This document shows positions 14,004-27,007 of a stretch of 64,000 nucleotides of DNA, piece after piece. The notes under the pieces are model-generated. The model had not been told where the DNA came from. It saw only the letters and a program-made list of their open reading frames with translations, and did no database searches. The position numbers were made by a program, and so were the translations under genes. The number at the start of each line of letters is the position of its first letter. Position 1 is the stretch's first letter. Source of the stretch: Volvox africanus (taxonomy: Eukaryota > Chlorophyta > Chlorophyceae > Chlamydomonadales > Volvocaceae); assembly GCA_030268105.1 (NCBI GenBank), contig BSDZ01000055.1:1-64000 (forward strand), written 5' to 3'.

Positions 14004-14618
14004 GTGGCATGGATGCGGCAGATGGGGTGTGGTGGCATGGATCGTTCATACCATGGTGAAAACCGCCCATCCCATCAGCACTGGGCACGTAAGCACCATT
14101 GGGCCAAATCAGTAGTACGGTGGGGGACCACGTGCGAACCCTTGGTGACGATCTGTTGCGCACCGTTTGGACGGCAACCCATGCGCACAGATCCAACGCC
14201 TTGCCCCACGACCCCACGACACGGCACACACCCACACGGACATGGCACACATACTATGTACGTGCGACCCCACAGCTTCCACGTGCACAAAGTCAACAGG
14301 AATGCGCTTCATAAAAGGTGCGTGCAGGCTGGTGCCAGACATCCATCCGTGCGGCTGGATGGGCAGTCTCACGGATGGCCAGGCTTCCATCTCATCTGTG
14401 CTGCTTTGCTGACTGTGCCTGCCTGCAAACGTATGCAGCTCCATTCCTTTCTTCATGTGGCTCACGTGTGCACTTTCTTGCACGGCCAGAACCCCCTTCC
14501 CGCCCGCTGACCTGTGTCGTACATGCAGTCACGTGTGGTCTCGGACGTGAGCGTAGCGCATGGAAGGGGCTCCGTCCGGGCTGCGTTTTTGTCGTTTTGT
14601 TTTGTATGCTAGGTATGT

Positions 14619-15239
14619 GTGGCATGGATGCGGCAGATGGGGTGTGGTGGCATGGATCGTTCATACCATGGTGAAAACCGCCCATCCCATCAGCACTGGG
14701 CACGTAAGCACCATTGGGCCAAATCAGTAGTACGGTGGGGGACCACGTGCGAACCCTTGGTGACGATCTGTTGCGCACCGTTTGGACGGCAACCCATGCG
14801 CACAGATCCAACGCCTTGCCCCACGACCCCACGACACGGCACACACCCACACGGACATGGCACACATACTATGTACGTGCGACCCCACAGCTTCCACGTG
14901 CACAAAGTCAACAGGAATGCGCTTCATAAAAGGTGCGTGCAGGCTGGTGCCAGACATCCATCCGTGCGGCTGGATGGGCAGTCTCACGGATGGCCAGGCT
15001 TCCATCTCATCTGTGCTGCTTTGCTGACTGTGCCTGCCTGCAAACGTATAGCTATGCAGCTCCATTCCTTTCTTCATGTGGCTCACGTGTGCACTTTCTT
15101 GCACGGCCAGAACCCCCTTCCCGCCCGCTGACCTGTGTCGTACATGCAGTCACGTGTGGTCTCGGACGTGAGCGTAGCGCATGGAAGGGGCTCCGTCCGG
15201 GCTGCGTTTTTGTCGTTTTGTTTTGTATGCTAGGTATGT
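14619..15239 (+). repeat. Variant unit, 621 bp (+6 allele, third of three)
   Basis: The variable site at 15045-15059 reads CGTATAGCTATGCAG. It lies nine units after the copy at 9073 and fifteen after the copy at 5344. Confidence 0.93.
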
Positions 15240-17084
15240 GTGGCATGGATGCGGCAGATGGGGTGTGGTGGCATGGATCGTTCATACCATGGTGAAAACC
15301 GCCCATCCCATCAGCACTGGGCACGTAAGCACCATTGGGCCAAATCAGTAGTACGGTGGGGGACCACGTGCGAACCCTTGGTGACGATCTGTTGCGCACC
15401 GTTTGGACGGCAACCCATGCGCACAGATCCAACGCCTTGCCCCACGACCCCACGACACGGCACACACCCACACGGACATGGCACACATACTATGTACGTG
15501 CGACCCCACAGCTTCCACGTGCACAAAGTCAACAGGAATGCGCTTCATAAAAGGTGCGTGCAGGCTGGTGCCAGACATCCATCCGTGCGGCTGGATGGGC
15601 AGTCTCACGGATGGCCAGGCTTCCATCTCATCTGTGCTGCTTTGCTGACTGTGCCTGCCTGCAAACGTATGCAGCTCCATTCCTTTCTTCATGTGGCTCA
15701 CGTGTGCACTTTCTTGCACGGCCAGAACCCCCTTCCCGCCCGCTGACCTGTGTCGTACATGCAGTCACGTGTGGTCTCGGACGTGAGCGTAGCGCATGGA
15801 AGGGGCTCCGTCCGGGCTGCGTTTTTGTCGTTTTGTTTTGTATGCTAGGTATGTGTGGCATGGATGCGGCAGATGGGGTGTGGTGGCATGGATCGTTCAT
15901 ACCATGGTGAAAACCGCCCATCCCATCAGCACTGGGCACGTAAGCACCATTGGGCCAAATCAGTAGTACGGTGGGGGACCACGTGCGAACCCTTGGTGAC
16001 GATCTGTTGCGCACCGTTTGGACGGCAACCCATGCGCACAGATCCAACGCCTTGCCCCACGACCCCACGACACGGCACACACCCACACGGACATGGCACA
16101 CATACTATGTACGTGCGACCCCACAGCTTCCACGTGCACAAAGTCAACAGGAATGCGCTTCATAAAAGGTGCGTGCAGGCTGGTGCCAGACATCCATCCG
16201 TGCGGCTGGATGGGCAGTCTCACGGATGGCCAGGCTTCCATCTCATCTGTGCTGCTTTGCTGACTGTGCCTGCCTGCAAACGTATGCAGCTCCATTCCTT
16301 TCTTCATGTGGCTCACGTGTGCACTTTCTTGCACGGCCAGAACCCCCTTCCCGCCCGCTGACCTGTGTCGTACATGCAGTCACGTGTGGTCTCGGACGTG
16401 AGCGTAGCGCATGGAAGGGGCTCCGTCCGGGCTGCGTTTTTGTCGTTTTGTTTTGTATGCTAGGTATGTGTGGCATGGATGCGGCAGATGGGGTGTGGTG
16501 GCATGGATCGTTCATACCATGGTGAAAACCGCCCATCCCATCAGCACTGGGCACGTAAGCACCATTGGGCCAAATCAGTAGTACGGTGGGGGACCACGTG
16601 CGAACCCTTGGTGACGATCTGTTGCGCACCGTTTGGACGGCAACCCATGCGCACAGATCCAACGCCTTGCCCCACGACCCCACGACACGGCACACACCCA
16701 CACGGACATGGCACACATACTATGTACGTGCGACCCCACAGCTTCCACGTGCACAAAGTCAACAGGAATGCGCTTCATAAAAGGTGCGTGCAGGCTGGTG
16801 CCAGACATCCATCCGTGCGGCTGGATGGGCAGTCTCACGGATGGCCAGGCTTCCATCTCATCTGTGCTGCTTTGCTGACTGTGCCTGCCTGCAAACGTAT
16901 GCAGCTCCATTCCTTTCTTCATGTGGCTCACGTGTGCACTTTCTTGCACGGCCAGAACCCCCTTCCCGCCCGCTGACCTGTGTCGTACATGCAGTCACGT
17001 GTGGTCTCGGACGTGAGCGTAGCGCATGGAAGGGGCTCCGTCCGGGCTGCGTTTTTGTCGTTTTGTTTTGTATGCTAGGTATGT

Positions 17085-17708
17085 GTGGCATGGATGCGGC
17101 AGATGGGGTGTGGTGGCATGGATCGTTCATACCATGGTGAAAACCGCCCATCCCATCAGCACTGGGCACGTAAGCACCATTGGGCCAAATCAGTAGTACG
17201 GTGGGGGACCACGTGCGAACCCTTGGTGACGATCTGTTGCGCACCGTTTGGACGGCAACCCATGCGCACAGATCCAACGCCTTGCCCCACGACCCCACGA
17301 CACGGCACACACCCACACGGACATGGCACACATACTATGTACGTGCGACCCCACAGCTTCCACGTGCACAAAGTCAACAGGAATGCGCTTCATAAAAGGT
17401 GCGTGCAGGCTGGTGCCAGACATCCATCCGTGCGGCTGGATGGGCAGTCTCACGGATGGCCAGGCTTCCATCTCATCTGTGCTGCTTTGCTGACTGTGCC
17501 TGCCTGCAAACGTATGTGAGCTATGCAGCTCCATTCCTTTCTTCATGTGGCTCACGTGTGCACTTTCTTGCACGGCCAGAACCCCCTTCCCGCCCGCTGA
17601 CCTGTGTCGTACATGCAGTCACGTGTGGTCTCGGACGTGAGCGTAGCGCATGGAAGGGGCTCCGTCCGGGCTGCGTTTTTGTCGTTTTGTTTTGTATGCT
17701 AGGTATGT
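17085..17708 (+). repeat. Variant unit, 624 bp (+9 allele)
   Basis: The variable site at 17511-17528 reads CGTATGTGAGCTATGCAG, equal to L with TT missing. It occurs once, with S units on both sides. Confidence 0.93.
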
Positions 17709-20168
17709 GTGGCATGGATGCGGCAGATGGGGTGTGGTGGCATGGATCGTTCATACCATGGTGAAAACCGCCCATCCCATCAGCACTGGGCACGTAAGCA
17801 CCATTGGGCCAAATCAGTAGTACGGTGGGGGACCACGTGCGAACCCTTGGTGACGATCTGTTGCGCACCGTTTGGACGGCAACCCATGCGCACAGATCCA
17901 ACGCCTTGCCCCACGACCCCACGACACGGCACACACCCACACGGACATGGCACACATACTATGTACGTGCGACCCCACAGCTTCCACGTGCACAAAGTCA
18001 ACAGGAATGCGCTTCATAAAAGGTGCGTGCAGGCTGGTGCCAGACATCCATCCGTGCGGCTGGATGGGCAGTCTCACGGATGGCCAGGCTTCCATCTCAT
18101 CTGTGCTGCTTTGCTGACTGTGCCTGCCTGCAAACGTATGCAGCTCCATTCCTTTCTTCATGTGGCTCACGTGTGCACTTTCTTGCACGGCCAGAACCCC
18201 CTTCCCGCCCGCTGACCTGTGTCGTACATGCAGTCACGTGTGGTCTCGGACGTGAGCGTAGCGCATGGAAGGGGCTCCGTCCGGGCTGCGTTTTTGTCGT
18301 TTTGTTTTGTATGCTAGGTATGTGTGGCATGGATGCGGCAGATGGGGTGTGGTGGCATGGATCGTTCATACCATGGTGAAAACCGCCCATCCCATCAGCA
18401 CTGGGCACGTAAGCACCATTGGGCCAAATCAGTAGTACGGTGGGGGACCACGTGCGAACCCTTGGTGACGATCTGTTGCGCACCGTTTGGACGGCAACCC
18501 ATGCGCACAGATCCAACGCCTTGCCCCACGACCCCACGACACGGCACACACCCACACGGACATGGCACACATACTATGTACGTGCGACCCCACAGCTTCC
18601 ACGTGCACAAAGTCAACAGGAATGCGCTTCATAAAAGGTGCGTGCAGGCTGGTGCCAGACATCCATCCGTGCGGCTGGATGGGCAGTCTCACGGATGGCC
18701 AGGCTTCCATCTCATCTGTGCTGCTTTGCTGACTGTGCCTGCCTGCAAACGTATGCAGCTCCATTCCTTTCTTCATGTGGCTCACGTGTGCACTTTCTTG
18801 CACGGCCAGAACCCCCTTCCCGCCCGCTGACCTGTGTCGTACATGCAGTCACGTGTGGTCTCGGACGTGAGCGTAGCGCATGGAAGGGGCTCCGTCCGGG
18901 CTGCGTTTTTGTCGTTTTGTTTTGTATGCTAGGTATGTGTGGCATGGATGCGGCAGATGGGGTGTGGTGGCATGGATCGTTCATACCATGGTGAAAACCG
19001 CCCATCCCATCAGCACTGGGCACGTAAGCACCATTGGGCCAAATCAGTAGTACGGTGGGGGACCACGTGCGAACCCTTGGTGACGATCTGTTGCGCACCG
19101 TTTGGACGGCAACCCATGCGCACAGATCCAACGCCTTGCCCCACGACCCCACGACACGGCACACACCCACACGGACATGGCACACATACTATGTACGTGC
19201 GACCCCACAGCTTCCACGTGCACAAAGTCAACAGGAATGCGCTTCATAAAAGGTGCGTGCAGGCTGGTGCCAGACATCCATCCGTGCGGCTGGATGGGCA
19301 GTCTCACGGATGGCCAGGCTTCCATCTCATCTGTGCTGCTTTGCTGACTGTGCCTGCCTGCAAACGTATGCAGCTCCATTCCTTTCTTCATGTGGCTCAC
19401 GTGTGCACTTTCTTGCACGGCCAGAACCCCCTTCCCGCCCGCTGACCTGTGTCGTACATGCAGTCACGTGTGGTCTCGGACGTGAGCGTAGCGCATGGAA
19501 GGGGCTCCGTCCGGGCTGCGTTTTTGTCGTTTTGTTTTGTATGCTAGGTATGTGTGGCATGGATGCGGCAGATGGGGTGTGGTGGCATGGATCGTTCATA
19601 CCATGGTGAAAACCGCCCATCCCATCAGCACTGGGCACGTAAGCACCATTGGGCCAAATCAGTAGTACGGTGGGGGACCACGTGCGAACCCTTGGTGACG
19701 ATCTGTTGCGCACCGTTTGGACGGCAACCCATGCGCACAGATCCAACGCCTTGCCCCACGACCCCACGACACGGCACACACCCACACGGACATGGCACAC
19801 ATACTATGTACGTGCGACCCCACAGCTTCCACGTGCACAAAGTCAACAGGAATGCGCTTCATAAAAGGTGCGTGCAGGCTGGTGCCAGACATCCATCCGT
19901 GCGGCTGGATGGGCAGTCTCACGGATGGCCAGGCTTCCATCTCATCTGTGCTGCTTTGCTGACTGTGCCTGCCTGCAAACGTATGCAGCTCCATTCCTTT
20001 CTTCATGTGGCTCACGTGTGCACTTTCTTGCACGGCCAGAACCCCCTTCCCGCCCGCTGACCTGTGTCGTACATGCAGTCACGTGTGGTCTCGGACGTGA
20101 GCGTAGCGCATGGAAGGGGCTCCGTCCGGGCTGCGTTTTTGTCGTTTTGTTTTGTATGCTAGGTATGT

Positions 20169-20794
20169 GTGGCATGGATGCGGCAGATGGGGTGTGGTGG
20201 CATGGATCGTTCATACCATGGTGAAAACCGCCCATCCCATCAGCACTGGGCACGTAAGCACCATTGGGCCAAATCAGTAGTACGGTGGGGGACCACGTGC
20301 GAACCCTTGGTGACGATCTGTTGCGCACCGTTTGGACGGCAACCCATGCGCACAGATCCAACGCCTTGCCCCACGACCCCACGACACGGCACACACCCAC
20401 ACGGACATGGCACACATACTATGTACGTGCGACCCCACAGCTTCCACGTGCACAAAGTCAACAGGAATGCGCTTCATAAAAGGTGCGTGCAGGCTGGTGC
20501 CAGACATCCATCCGTGCGGCTGGATGGGCAGTCTCACGGATGGCCAGGCTTCCATCTCATCTGTGCTGCTTTGCTGACTGTGCCTGCCTGCAAACGTATG
20601 TGTTAGCTATGCAGCTCCATTCCTTTCTTCATGTGGCTCACGTGTGCACTTTCTTGCACGGCCAGAACCCCCTTCCCGCCCGCTGACCTGTGTCGTACAT
20701 GCAGTCACGTGTGGTCTCGGACGTGAGCGTAGCGCATGGAAGGGGCTCCGTCCGGGCTGCGTTTTTGTCGTTTTGTTTTGTATGCTAGGTATGT
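20169..20794 (+). repeat. 626-bp unit (L allele)
   Basis: Long allele at 20595-20611; the first L unit after twelve kilobases without one. Directly followed by the +8 duplication unit. Confidence 0.93.
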
Positions 20795-21417
20795 GTGGCA
20801 TGGATGCGGCAGATGGGGTGTGGTGGCATGGATCGTTCATACCATGGTGAAAACCGCCCATCCCATCAGCACTGGGCACGTAAGCACCATTGGGCCAAAT
20901 CAGTAGTACGGTGGGGGACCACGTGCGAACCCTTGGTGACGATCTGTTGCGCACCGTTTGGACGGCAACCCATGCGCACAGATCCAACGCCTTGCCCCAC
21001 GACCCCACGACACGGCACACACCCACACGGACATGGCACACATACTATGTACGTGCGACCCCACAGCTTCCACGTGCACAAAGTCAACAGGAATGCGCTT
21101 CATAAAAGGTGCGTGCAGGCTGGTGCCAGACATCCATCCGTGCGGCTGGATGGGCAGTCTCACGGATGGCCAGGCTTCCATCTCATCTGTGCTGCTTTGC
21201 TGACTGTGCCTGCCTGCAAACGTATGCAGCTATGCAGCTCCATTCCTTTCTTCATGTGGCTCACGTGTGCACTTTCTTGCACGGCCAGAACCCCCTTCCC
21301 GCCCGCTGACCTGTGTCGTACATGCAGTCACGTGTGGTCTCGGACGTGAGCGTAGCGCATGGAAGGGGCTCCGTCCGGGCTGCGTTTTTGTCGTTTTGTT
21401 TTGTATGCTAGGTATGT
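20795..21417 (+). repeat. Variant unit, 623 bp (+8 allele, exact duplication)
   Basis: The variable site contains TATGCAGC twice in direct succession (21223-21230 and 21231-21238). Unlike the other rare alleles it is not a simple deletion of L; it is a perfect 8-bp tandem duplication of the S sequence, or L with TGTT replaced by C. Confidence 0.93.
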
Positions 21418-22032
21418 GTGGCATGGATGCGGCAGATGGGGTGTGGTGGCATGGATCGTTCATACCATGGTGAAAACCGCCCATCCCATCAGCACTGGGC
21501 ACGTAAGCACCATTGGGCCAAATCAGTAGTACGGTGGGGGACCACGTGCGAACCCTTGGTGACGATCTGTTGCGCACCGTTTGGACGGCAACCCATGCGC
21601 ACAGATCCAACGCCTTGCCCCACGACCCCACGACACGGCACACACCCACACGGACATGGCACACATACTATGTACGTGCGACCCCACAGCTTCCACGTGC
21701 ACAAAGTCAACAGGAATGCGCTTCATAAAAGGTGCGTGCAGGCTGGTGCCAGACATCCATCCGTGCGGCTGGATGGGCAGTCTCACGGATGGCCAGGCTT
21801 CCATCTCATCTGTGCTGCTTTGCTGACTGTGCCTGCCTGCAAACGTATGCAGCTCCATTCCTTTCTTCATGTGGCTCACGTGTGCACTTTCTTGCACGGC
21901 CAGAACCCCCTTCCCGCCCGCTGACCTGTGTCGTACATGCAGTCACGTGTGGTCTCGGACGTGAGCGTAGCGCATGGAAGGGGCTCCGTCCGGGCTGCGT
22001 TTTTGTCGTTTTGTTTTGTATGCTAGGTATGT

Positions 22033-22658
22033 GTGGCATGGATGCGGCAGATGGGGTGTGGTGGCATGGATCGTTCATACCATGGTGAAAACCGCCCATC
22101 CCATCAGCACTGGGCACGTAAGCACCATTGGGCCAAATCAGTAGTACGGTGGGGGACCACGTGCGAACCCTTGGTGACGATCTGTTGCGCACCGTTTGGA
22201 CGGCAACCCATGCGCACAGATCCAACGCCTTGCCCCACGACCCCACGACACGGCACACACCCACACGGACATGGCACACATACTATGTACGTGCGACCCC
22301 ACAGCTTCCACGTGCACAAAGTCAACAGGAATGCGCTTCATAAAAGGTGCGTGCAGGCTGGTGCCAGACATCCATCCGTGCGGCTGGATGGGCAGTCTCA
22401 CGGATGGCCAGGCTTCCATCTCATCTGTGCTGCTTTGCTGACTGTGCCTGCCTGCAAACGTATGTGTTAGCTATGCAGCTCCATTCCTTTCTTCATGTGG
22501 CTCACGTGTGCACTTTCTTGCACGGCCAGAACCCCCTTCCCGCCCGCTGACCTGTGTCGTACATGCAGTCACGTGTGGTCTCGGACGTGAGCGTAGCGCA
22601 TGGAAGGGGCTCCGTCCGGGCTGCGTTTTTGTCGTTTTGTTTTGTATGCTAGGTATGT
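22033..22658 (+). repeat. 626-bp unit (L allele)
   Basis: Long allele at 22459-22475. It begins an L-S-L-S-S pattern seen again from 35043. Confidence 0.93.
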
Positions 22659-23273
22659 GTGGCATGGATGCGGCAGATGGGGTGTGGTGGCATGGATCGT
22701 TCATACCATGGTGAAAACCGCCCATCCCATCAGCACTGGGCACGTAAGCACCATTGGGCCAAATCAGTAGTACGGTGGGGGACCACGTGCGAACCCTTGG
22801 TGACGATCTGTTGCGCACCGTTTGGACGGCAACCCATGCGCACAGATCCAACGCCTTGCCCCACGACCCCACGACACGGCACACACCCACACGGACATGG
22901 CACACATACTATGTACGTGCGACCCCACAGCTTCCACGTGCACAAAGTCAACAGGAATGCGCTTCATAAAAGGTGCGTGCAGGCTGGTGCCAGACATCCA
23001 TCCGTGCGGCTGGATGGGCAGTCTCACGGATGGCCAGGCTTCCATCTCATCTGTGCTGCTTTGCTGACTGTGCCTGCCTGCAAACGTATGCAGCTCCATT
23101 CCTTTCTTCATGTGGCTCACGTGTGCACTTTCTTGCACGGCCAGAACCCCCTTCCCGCCCGCTGACCTGTGTCGTACATGCAGTCACGTGTGGTCTCGGA
23201 CGTGAGCGTAGCGCATGGAAGGGGCTCCGTCCGGGCTGCGTTTTTGTCGTTTTGTTTTGTATGCTAGGTATGT

Positions 23274-23899
23274 GTGGCATGGATGCGGCAGATGGGGTGT
23301 GGTGGCATGGATCGTTCATACCATGGTGAAAACCGCCCATCCCATCAGCACTGGGCACGTAAGCACCATTGGGCCAAATCAGTAGTACGGTGGGGGACCA
23401 CGTGCGAACCCTTGGTGACGATCTGTTGCGCACCGTTTGGACGGCAACCCATGCGCACAGATCCAACGCCTTGCCCCACGACCCCACGACACGGCACACA
23501 CCCACACGGACATGGCACACATACTATGTACGTGCGACCCCACAGCTTCCACGTGCACAAAGTCAACAGGAATGCGCTTCATAAAAGGTGCGTGCAGGCT
23601 GGTGCCAGACATCCATCCGTGCGGCTGGATGGGCAGTCTCACGGATGGCCAGGCTTCCATCTCATCTGTGCTGCTTTGCTGACTGTGCCTGCCTGCAAAC
23701 GTATGTGTTAGCTATGCAGCTCCATTCCTTTCTTCATGTGGCTCACGTGTGCACTTTCTTGCACGGCCAGAACCCCCTTCCCGCCCGCTGACCTGTGTCG
23801 TACATGCAGTCACGTGTGGTCTCGGACGTGAGCGTAGCGCATGGAAGGGGCTCCGTCCGGGCTGCGTTTTTGTCGTTTTGTTTTGTATGCTAGGTATGT
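23274..23899 (+). repeat. 626-bp unit (L allele)
   Basis: Long allele at 23700-23716; otherwise consensus. Confidence 0.93.
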
Positions 23900-25129
23900 G
23901 TGGCATGGATGCGGCAGATGGGGTGTGGTGGCATGGATCGTTCATACCATGGTGAAAACCGCCCATCCCATCAGCACTGGGCACGTAAGCACCATTGGGC
24001 CAAATCAGTAGTACGGTGGGGGACCACGTGCGAACCCTTGGTGACGATCTGTTGCGCACCGTTTGGACGGCAACCCATGCGCACAGATCCAACGCCTTGC
24101 CCCACGACCCCACGACACGGCACACACCCACACGGACATGGCACACATACTATGTACGTGCGACCCCACAGCTTCCACGTGCACAAAGTCAACAGGAATG
24201 CGCTTCATAAAAGGTGCGTGCAGGCTGGTGCCAGACATCCATCCGTGCGGCTGGATGGGCAGTCTCACGGATGGCCAGGCTTCCATCTCATCTGTGCTGC
24301 TTTGCTGACTGTGCCTGCCTGCAAACGTATGCAGCTCCATTCCTTTCTTCATGTGGCTCACGTGTGCACTTTCTTGCACGGCCAGAACCCCCTTCCCGCC
24401 CGCTGACCTGTGTCGTACATGCAGTCACGTGTGGTCTCGGACGTGAGCGTAGCGCATGGAAGGGGCTCCGTCCGGGCTGCGTTTTTGTCGTTTTGTTTTG
24501 TATGCTAGGTATGTGTGGCATGGATGCGGCAGATGGGGTGTGGTGGCATGGATCGTTCATACCATGGTGAAAACCGCCCATCCCATCAGCACTGGGCACG
24601 TAAGCACCATTGGGCCAAATCAGTAGTACGGTGGGGGACCACGTGCGAACCCTTGGTGACGATCTGTTGCGCACCGTTTGGACGGCAACCCATGCGCACA
24701 GATCCAACGCCTTGCCCCACGACCCCACGACACGGCACACACCCACACGGACATGGCACACATACTATGTACGTGCGACCCCACAGCTTCCACGTGCACA
24801 AAGTCAACAGGAATGCGCTTCATAAAAGGTGCGTGCAGGCTGGTGCCAGACATCCATCCGTGCGGCTGGATGGGCAGTCTCACGGATGGCCAGGCTTCCA
24901 TCTCATCTGTGCTGCTTTGCTGACTGTGCCTGCCTGCAAACGTATGCAGCTCCATTCCTTTCTTCATGTGGCTCACGTGTGCACTTTCTTGCACGGCCAG
25001 AACCCCCTTCCCGCCCGCTGACCTGTGTCGTACATGCAGTCACGTGTGGTCTCGGACGTGAGCGTAGCGCATGGAAGGGGCTCCGTCCGGGCTGCGTTTT
25101 TGTCGTTTTGTTTTGTATGCTAGGTATGT

Positions 25130-27007
25130 GTGGCATGGATGCGGCAGATGGGGTGTGGTGGCATGGATCGTTCATACCATGGTGAAAACCGCCCATCCCA
25201 TCAGCACTGGGCACGTAAGCACCATTGGGCCAAATCAGTAGTACGGTGGGGGACCACGTGCGAACCCTTGGTGACGATCTGTTGCGCACCGTTTGGACGG
25301 CAACCCATGCGCACAGATCCAACGCCTTGCCCCACGACCCCACGACACGGCACACACCCACACGGACATGGCACACATACTATGTACGTGCGACCCCACA
25401 GCTTCCACGTGCACAAAGTCAACAGGAATGCGCTTCATAAAAGGTGCGTGCAGGCTGGTGCCAGACATCCATCCGTGCGGCTGGATGGGCAGTCTCACGG
25501 ATGGCCAGGCTTCCATCTCATCTGTGCTGCTTTGCTGACTGTGCCTGCCTGCAAACGTATGTGTTAGCTATGCAGCTCCATTCCTTTCTTCATGTGGCTC
25601 ACGTGTGCACTTTCTTGCACGGCCAGAACCCCCTTCCCGCCCGCTGACCTGTGTCGTACATGCAGTCACGTGTGGTCTCGGACGTGAGCGTAGCGCATGG
25701 AAGGGGCTCCGTCCGGGCTGCGTTTTTGTCGTTTTGTTTTGTATGCTAGGTATGTGTGGCATGGATGCGGCAGATGGGGTGTGGTGGCATGGATCGTTCA
25801 TACCATGGTGAAAACCGCCCATCCCATCAGCACTGGGCACGTAAGCACCATTGGGCCAAATCAGTAGTACGGTGGGGGACCACGTGCGAACCCTTGGTGA
25901 CGATCTGTTGCGCACCGTTTGGACGGCAACCCATGCGCACAGATCCAACGCCTTGCCCCACGACCCCACGACACGGCACACACCCACACGGACATGGCAC
26001 ACATACTATGTACGTGCGACCCCACAGCTTCCACGTGCACAAAGTCAACAGGAATGCGCTTCATAAAAGGTGCGTGCAGGCTGGTGCCAGACATCCATCC
26101 GTGCGGCTGGATGGGCAGTCTCACGGATGGCCAGGCTTCCATCTCATCTGTGCTGCTTTGCTGACTGTGCCTGCCTGCAAACGTATGTGTTAGCTATGCA
26201 GCTCCATTCCTTTCTTCATGTGGCTCACGTGTGCACTTTCTTGCACGGCCAGAACCCCCTTCCCGCCCGCTGACCTGTGTCGTACATGCAGTCACGTGTG
26301 GTCTCGGACGTGAGCGTAGCGCATGGAAGGGGCTCCGTCCGGGCTGCGTTTTTGTCGTTTTGTTTTGTATGCTAGGTATGTGTGGCATGGATGCGGCAGA
26401 TGGGGTGTGGTGGCATGGATCGTTCATACCATGGTGAAAACCGCCCATCCCATCAGCACTGGGCACGTAAGCACCATTGGGCCAAATCAGTAGTACGGTG
26501 GGGGACCACGTGCGAACCCTTGGTGACGATCTGTTGCGCACCGTTTGGACGGCAACCCATGCGCACAGATCCAACGCCTTGCCCCACGACCCCACGACAC
26601 GGCACACACCCACACGGACATGGCACACATACTATGTACGTGCGACCCCACAGCTTCCACGTGCACAAAGTCAACAGGAATGCGCTTCATAAAAGGTGCG
26701 TGCAGGCTGGTGCCAGACATCCATCCGTGCGGCTGGATGGGCAGTCTCACGGATGGCCAGGCTTCCATCTCATCTGTGCTGCTTTGCTGACTGTGCCTGC
26801 CTGCAAACGTATGTGTTAGCTATGCAGCTCCATTCCTTTCTTCATGTGGCTCACGTGTGCACTTTCTTGCACGGCCAGAACCCCCTTCCCGCCCGCTGAC
26901 CTGTGTCGTACATGCAGTCACGTGTGGTCTCGGACGTGAGCGTAGCGCATGGAAGGGGCTCCGTCCGGGCTGCGTTTTTGTCGTTTTGTTTTGTATGCTA
27001 GGTATGT
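25130..27007 (+). repeat. Three consecutive 626-bp units (L allele)
   Basis: Units at 25130, 25756 and 26382 carry the long allele at 25556-25572, 26182-26198 and 26808-26824. Six S units follow, then another L triplet at 30698, so the pattern repeats with a 5568-bp spacing (nine units). Confidence 0.93.

Larger units (their letters stand above)
385..21417 (+). repeat. Left block of array: 34 units, most diverse part
   Basis: Unit starts: 385, 1010, 1636, 2251, 2866, 3488, 4103, 4718, 5344, 5965, 6591, 7206, 7832, 8458, 9073, 9694, 10309, 10928, 11543, 12158, 12773, 13388, 14004, 14619, 15240, 15855, 16470, 17085, 17709, 18324, 18939, 19554, 20169, 20795. Six units carry the long allele (626 bp) and eight carry rare alleles. 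Three units carry isolated changes elsewhere (near 1758, 3093 and 13984). Units not listed separately are 615-bp S units in which I saw no difference from the consensus. Confidence 0.95.
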
